The position numbers and the translations under genes were made by a program. DNA of 64,000 nucleotides from an uncultured bacterium (GTDB lineage: Bacteria; Verrucomicrobiota; Lentisphaeria; Victivallales; UBA1829): assembly GCA_902778895.1 (NCBI GenBank), contig CACYZF010000003.1, forward strand, positions 98,410 to 162,409. Direction: 5' to 3'. Below, in pieces: positions 60,179 through 64,000 of this stretch. The first letter of the stretch is position 1. Each line of letters opens with the position of its first letter. The notes beneath the pieces are model-generated. The model saw only the letters and a list, made by a program, of their open reading frames with translations, was not told the origin of the DNA and did not search any database.

Positions 60179-60230
60179 CTCTGGGACAGGGTCCTATGCT
60201 GAATTGATTGATTTTTAGACAAAACCTATT

Positions 60231-60259
60231 AATATACAGCATATTTCACAAAATTTCAA
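60231..60259 (-). promoter_or_regulatory. Promoter of the aminotransferase-methyltransferase unit
   Basis: Minus strand TTGAAA (60259-60254), 17-base spacer, TATATT (60236-60231). Confidence 0.7.
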
Positions 60260-60324
60260 ATCATTTGCCGGAAAAAAGGTGTTTTTCGGGCGAAAAAAGA
60301 GTGGGATGCGTGCGGAAGACAGGC

Positions 60325-61725
60325 TCAGTAGAGCGAATCCTGCCAGTGGGACGCCAGTTCGGGATTGCTGCGGCGGAGCTTCTCGAACACGCTGTTTTCG
60401 ATCTGGCGGATGCGTTCGCGGGTCAGATGGAACTCCTCGGCGATCTGCCGGATGCTCATCGGCTCGTAGCCGTCCAGGCCGAACCGCATCTGAATGAACT
60501 TGCGGTCGCGTTCGGGGAGCCCGTCGACGGCCTTGTGCACGACGTCGCGCAGGAACTGGAACGACAGGTGCAGTTCCGGGTTGAAATCGTCGTTGTCGGC
60601 GGGCGTGCCGAACCGGTCCTCCTGCGTGATCTCGGAATCCTCGGAAAGCGCGTTGGAATGGAGCGGGGCCTGAAGCGAAATCTGCTGACGCGCCATCTGC
60701 CGGATGGCATGGATGCGCGCTTTCGGCATTTCAAGTTCGGCCGCCAGTTCCTCCACGGTCGGCTCAACTCCGTTCCGCTTGACATAAGCCTGTTCGGCGC
60801 GGTTGATGCGCGAGATCGTCGCCAGCATGTGCTGCGGGATGCGGATCACACGGGTCTGGCGCGCCAGCGCGCGCATGATCTCGTGGCGGATCCACCACGT
60901 GGCGTAGGTGGAGAATTTGTGGCCGAGGCTGCTGTCGAACCGGTCGAGCGCCTTCACCAGCCCGATGTTGCCCTCCTGCACGATGTCGATCAGCTGCTGC
61001 GGCTGATTGCAGGACTGCTTGGCGAGACTGATCACGAGCCGCAGATGCGAATACAGGATGCGCTGACGGAGCCGTTCCACCTGCTCGAACGCGGCCTTCA
61101 TGGTCTGGAAAACCGACAGGCAGAGTTCGCGGTCCGGCATCAGGCGGTTGCGGAACAGTTCGTCCATGGTGGGCGATTCCGGCGTGGTGCACCAGGAGGA
61201 CACCACATGATACCATTCCATGACTTTCAGCGTGGAGACAGGGTAACGCATGAGGAGTTCGCGGGAACGCGTCCACATGGCTTCGCGGGCGGATTTCTTT
61301 TTGAACTGCGGACCGGCGTAAAACTCAGTCATCTCCGCCCGGATTGCCGCGATCTCCGCCTTCCATTTCAGCAGGGCGGGCAGAGCGGACGACGGATTCC
61401 CGCGGATGGCGTCCGGCAATTTGGATTCCACGAAAAGCGAGGTCACGTCGTCCGGCGTCCGGCAGAGGTCCACGACGCGTTCGTGTTCCTCCAGCACGAA
61501 GACGAACTGCGCCAGGCAGGAACGGATCTCCTGCATCCGGGCGTCGATCTCGCCCCAGACGGATTCCGCCTCGGCGTCCGTCAGCGGCGTGCAGCCGGGG
61601 TCGTACAGCTGATGGAAGACGGCTTCCTCGCTGGTCTCGAATCCGGGCGCGGAGACATCCGGCTCCGGGGTGTCCGGGGCCGCCGTTTTCGCCGGTTTTG
61701 ACCGGGACTGTGTTTTTCTTGCCAT
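60325..61725 (-). CDS. RpoD-family (sigma70) RNA polymerase sigma factor
   Basis: 466 aa from the ATG at 61725; the longer frame starts on the promoter. The N-terminal 190 residues are poorly conserved (in place of regions 1.1-1.2), with GFETSEEAVFHQLY and long helices. Region 2: HLRLVISLAKQSCNQPQQLI, DIVQEGNIGLVKALDRFDSS, KFSTYATWWIRHEIMRALA. Region 3: VEPTVEELAAELEMPKARIH. Region 4: LPERDRKFIQMRFGLDGYEP and LTRERIRQIENSVFEKLRR. It may be the housekeeping factor or an RpoD-like alternative; the unusual N-terminus leans to the latter. Confidence 0.88.
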   Translation of the reverse strand: MARKTQSRSKPAKTAAPDTPEPDVSAPGFETSEEAVFHQLYDPGCTPLTDAEAESVWGEIDARMQEIRSCLAQFVFVLEEHERVVDLCRTPDDVTSLFVESKLPDAIRGNPSSALPALLKWKAEIAAIRAEMTEFYAGPQFKKKSAREAMWTRSRELLMRYPVSTLKVMEWYHVVSSWCTTPESPTMDELFRNRLMPDRELCLSVFQTMKAAFEQVERLRQRILYSHLRLVISLAKQSCNQPQQLIDIVQEGNIGLVKALDRFDSSLGHKFSTYATWWIRHEIMRALARQTRVIRIPQHMLATISRINRAEQAYVKRNGVEPTVEELAAELEMPKARIHAIRQMARQQISLQAPLHSNALSEDSEITQEDRFGTPADNDDFNPELHLSFQFLRDVVHKAVDGLPERDRKFIQMRFGLDGYEPMSIRQIAEEFHLTRERIRQIENSVFEKLRRSNPELASHWQDSLY

Positions 61726-61790
61726 GATATCGTGCAGGTATTCAGAGGAATCAAGTTCAAAACACGGCACGTTGCCATGTCTTTGACATA

Positions 61791-61819
61791 AATATAATAC
61801 CCGCACCGCGGAAAGTCAA
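61791..61819 (-). promoter_or_regulatory. Promoter of the sigma factor gene
   Basis: Minus strand TTGACT (61819-61814), 17-base spacer, TATATT (61796-61791). Leader is about 60 bases. Confidence 0.75.
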
Positions 61820-61829
61820 GAAAAACTCA

Positions 61830-61950
61830 CACTGCGTGTGCTGATGTAGTGCTCTCAACTTCGTTTGAGCACACCGCAAGCGGTGATGATATCGTGCTCT
61901 CGCGCAGCAAAGCGGAGCAGAGCACTCCCGCAGTGGAGGGCTTGCCCTCC
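61830..61950 (-). repeat. Composite palindromic intergenic element, copy 3
   Basis: On the minus strand it starts directly after the alr TAA: GGAGGGC-AA-GCCCTCC (61950-61935), ACTGCGGGAGTG, a GTGCTCT...AGAGCAC hairpin, then ACCGC-TT-GCGGT and a GTGCTC...GAGCAC hairpin. Same order as copy 1, with paired changes in stem A. It ends about 10 bases before the sigma-factor promoter. Confidence 0.7.
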
Positions 61951-63066
61951 TTAGCGCGCCACGTAGCGGCGTTCCATGCGGCCGCCGAACGAACAGAGGA
62001 TGTCGTAGACGTGCGTGCCTTTGAGCTTCGCCCATTCCTCGGCGGAAACGGTCTCGCCCATGTCGGAACCGATGAGCGTGACGATCTCGCCCTGGTCGGG
62101 GAGCACGCCGCCGAGCGGAGCGAGGGAGACCATCATGTAGTCCATGCAGACGCGTCCGAGCACGGGGCAGCGGTAGCCGCGAATGAGGATTTCCGCCTGA
62201 TTGGAAAGCTGGAGCGGGAGGCCGTCGGCATAGCCCGCGGAAATGAGCGCGACGTCGGTATCCTCGGTCAAAGTGCAGGTGCATTCGTAGCCGACGTTGT
62301 GGCCCTTCGGGAGACGGCGGACAGCGATCACGTGCGAATAGCAGGAAACGACCGGTTCGAGGCAGGAGGCGAGCTTCGGATCGGGGGAGAACCCGTACAG
62401 CGAGATGCCGGTGCGCGCGCAGTTGTAGGGCGCCCGGACCGCCTCGTGCAGACACCCGATGGCGTCGCTGTTCGCGAAATGCACGTTCGGGATCATGATG
62501 TGGCGTTCGGCGACGGCATCCAGCACATAGCGGAACAGCCGGAGCTGTTCGCGCGTCATGGGGTGGTCGATCCTGTAGCCGACGGGGAAATGCGAGAAGA
62601 TGTCGGTGCAGCGGAGGTTCGGAAGCGCGGCGATCTTCGCGATGGCGTCCGGGGCCTCCTCCGGGAGCAGTCCGAGGCGGCCCATGCCGGTATCGAGCTT
62701 GATCATCACGTCGAGCGTGCGGCGCTGGCGGACGGCCTCCTCGCTGAGCATCTGCGCGACTTCAAGCGACGGGATGCTCGGGACCATGCCGAAATGCACG
62801 ACATCCGCGACCTCGGTGTTCAGCAGAGCGCCGAGGAGACGGACGTTTTTCCCGAAGGAGATGATCTTGAGGGCTTCCGAGGGAGTCGCCACGCAGAACG
62901 TCGGGGCGTAGTCGCAGAGCGACCGCGCGACCTCGACCGCGCCCAGGTTGTAGGCGTCGGCCTTGATGACCGGGAAGAGTGCGGCGGGCGAAATCGACCG
63001 TGCGAGCGTGCGGTAGTTGCGCTGGAGCGCGCCGAGGTCGATTTCGAGCCAGATTCTGTCGGGCAT
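61951..63066 (-). CDS. alr: Alanine racemase
   Basis: 371 aa. PLP lysine in FPVIKADAYNLGAVEVA (about residue 35; the usual Gly in KANAYGHG is Leu), IKLDTGMGRLGL, ARTGISLYGFSP, SAGYADGLP, and the C-terminal barrel with the catalytic Tyr in YECTCT and metal-like site VLGRVCMDYMMV. It supplies D-alanine for peptidoglycan. It follows carB by 26 bases, so the two are probably one transcript, ending at the palindromic element. Confidence 0.93.
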   Translation of the reverse strand: MPDRIWLEIDLGALQRNYRTLARSISPAALFPVIKADAYNLGAVEVARSLCDYAPTFCVATPSEALKIISFGKNVRLLGALLNTEVADVVHFGMVPSIPSLEVAQMLSEEAVRQRRTLDVMIKLDTGMGRLGLLPEEAPDAIAKIAALPNLRCTDIFSHFPVGYRIDHPMTREQLRLFRYVLDAVAERHIMIPNVHFANSDAIGCLHEAVRAPYNCARTGISLYGFSPDPKLASCLEPVVSCYSHVIAVRRLPKGHNVGYECTCTLTEDTDVALISAGYADGLPLQLSNQAEILIRGYRCPVLGRVCMDYMMVSLAPLGGVLPDQGEIVTLIGSDMGETVSAEEWAKLKGTHVYDILCSFGGRMERRYVAR

Positions 63067-63092
63067 GGTCCGGGGTCCCCCTCTGCGTCAGA

Positions 63093-64000
63093 TCACTTGT
63101 GGTATTCCTGCAGGGATTTGGGTTCCTTGTCGGCGTTCGCGCGGACAGCCTCGATGCCGATCGCGGTCGCGTTGGCGGCGGCGATGGTCGTCATGTACGG
63201 GATGCGGTTCTGGATGGCGCTGCGGCGGATGTAGCTGTCGTCGACTTTGCCTTCACGTCCGATCGGCGTATTGATGATGAGCTGGATCTTGTTGTTCTTG
63301 ATCATATCGAGGATGTCGGGACGGCCTTCGCCGAGTTTGCAGACCACGGTGTTCGGGATGCCGTTCTCTTTGAGGAACGCGGCGGTGCCTTCGGTGGCGA
63401 GGATCTCGAATCCGAGCTTGTGGATTTTCTGCGCGATCGGGAGCAGGTACTTGCGGTAGTGGCGGCTGACGGAGATCAGCACGGTGCCTTCGGTCGGCAG
63501 GGAGCAGCCGGAGGCGGCTTCCGCCTTGAAGAACGCGGTGCCGAAGTTGTCGGCGATGCCCATGACTTCGCCCGTGGCGCGCATTTCCGGGCCGAGGATC
63601 GGGTCGACTTCCGGGAACATGTTGAACGGCAGGACGGCTTCCTTGACGGCAACGAACGGGGTCTGGCCGGTCTTCGGGAGCTTGAACTGGGAAATCTTCT
63701 TGCCGAGCATGAGTTCGGTGGCGACGCGGGCCAGCGGCACGCCCGTGACCTTGGAGATGATGGGCACGGTGCGGGAGGCGCGCGGATTGGCCTCGATGAT
63801 GTAGACTTCGTCCTCGCAGATGGCGTACTGGACGTTCATGATGCCGTCGACCTTGAAGTCCTTCGCGATCTTCGCGGTGTATTCCTCGATGGTCTTCTGG
63901 TGCTTCGCGGGGATGGTGATCGGCGGGATGGTGCAGGCGGAGTCGCCGGAGTGGATGCCGGCGAGCTCGACGTGCTCCATGATGGCCGCCACATAGGTTT
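63093..64000 (-). CDS. carB: Carbamoyl-phosphate synthase large subunit, C-terminal part
   Basis: About 302 residues are visible; the rest lies beyond the window. The second ATP-grasp domain is seen as HVELAGIHSGDSACTIPP, MNVQYAICEDEVYIIEANPR (metal-binding Glu and Asn) and ASRTVPIISKVTGVPLARVA. The C-terminal allosteric MGS domain runs from GTVLISVSRHYRKYLLPIA to the end (LATEGTAAFLKENGIPNTVV, IQLIINTPIGR). It makes carbamoyl phosphate for pyrimidines and arginine, in line with pyrH and argBJ nearby. Confidence 0.96.
   Translation of the reverse strand, partial: TYVAAIMEHVELAGIHSGDSACTIPPITIPAKHQKTIEEYTAKIAKDFKVDGIMNVQYAICEDEVYIIEANPRASRTVPIISKVTGVPLARVATELMLGKKISQFKLPKTGQTPFVAVKEAVLPFNMFPEVDPILGPEMRATGEVMGIADNFGTAFFKAEAASGCSLPTEGTVLISVSRHYRKYLLPIAQKIHKLGFEILATEGTAAFLKENGIPNTVVCKLGEGRPDILDMIKNNKIQLIINTPIGREGKVDDSYIRRSAIQNRIPYMTTIAAANATAIGIEAVRANADKEPKSLQEYHK

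Noticed and set aside
58232..60202. 656-codon plus-strand frame opposite the methyltransferase and aminotransferase
   Set aside because: Antisense shadow of two clear enzymes.

Overview
The window is a dense, GC-rich bacterial chromosome segment with about 55 protein genes, no rRNA or tRNA, no CRISPR array and no transposase. It looks like a Gram-negative member of the PVC superphylum, most likely Lentisphaerota/Victivallales. This rests on LPS core genes (WaaG-like, HldA, WaaF), a TolQ/TolR/TonB-type operon, secretin-like proteins, a TIGR04073-like exosortase-associated protein, a K+-dependent membrane pyrophosphatase, a GH95 fucosidase preceded by a GntR-type regulator, and strong AT-rich promoters embedded in GC-rich DNA. 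The taxonomic call is inference.

Layout. 1-10.8 kb (mostly minus): efp-epmA-waaG; fhs (formyl-THF ligase); surA-like chaperone with hemW; and an operon of an ankyrin-repeat secreted protein, ribF, a membrane-anchored MerR/coiled-coil protein and a glycerol-1-phosphate dehydrogenase. 11-16 kb: pyrH (+), then queF, argJ, argB and a lipoprotein serine hydrolase (-). 16-25.6 kb (+): TIGR04073-like protein, priA, a Ser-tract thioredoxin-like protein, a histidine phosphatase, a lipoprotein with two fused solute-binding domains, and larB-larC-larE for the nickel-pincer nucleotide. 25.7-32.1 kb: hppA (-) with an in-frame 63-bp tandem duplication, a cation:proton antiporter (+) and an EF-G-like GTPase (+). 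32.4-37.4 kb (+): GntR-type regulator with a terminator in its leader, GH95 and an M20 peptidase. 37.4-42.2 kb: tyrA and cupin (-), a secreted coiled-coil protein and folB (+), tonB/tolA-exbD-exbB (-). 42.3-47.7 kb (+): ROK kinase, membrane protein, hldA, maf, and iorA-iorB. 47.8-50.9 kb (-): two paralogous secretin-like genes with a roughly 275-nt leader that contains a possible 38-residue microprotein. 51.4-56.6 kb (+): paaK, ACT protein, TrmA-family RNA methyltransferase, radC, acpS, waaF. 56.6-64 kb (-): nucleotidyltransferase with a MarR regulator, SpoU methyltransferase, class I aminotransferase, RpoD-family sigma factor, alr, and carB (cut by the window edge).

How the genes fit together. 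Amino-acid catabolism by Stickland-like or oxidative routes is suggested by iorAB with paaK and an ACT sensor, and by a PPi-driven ion pump beside an antiporter. Envelope biogenesis is represented by LPS core enzymes, a SurA-like chaperone, Ton/Tol energisation and secretins. Fucose-containing glycan use (GH95) is consistent with a gut host. Promoters repeatedly show TTGAnn-N16/17-TATAnT, often with an extended -10 TG, and a composite palindromic element recurs at three intergenic sites, twice starting directly after a stop codon with compensated stem changes.
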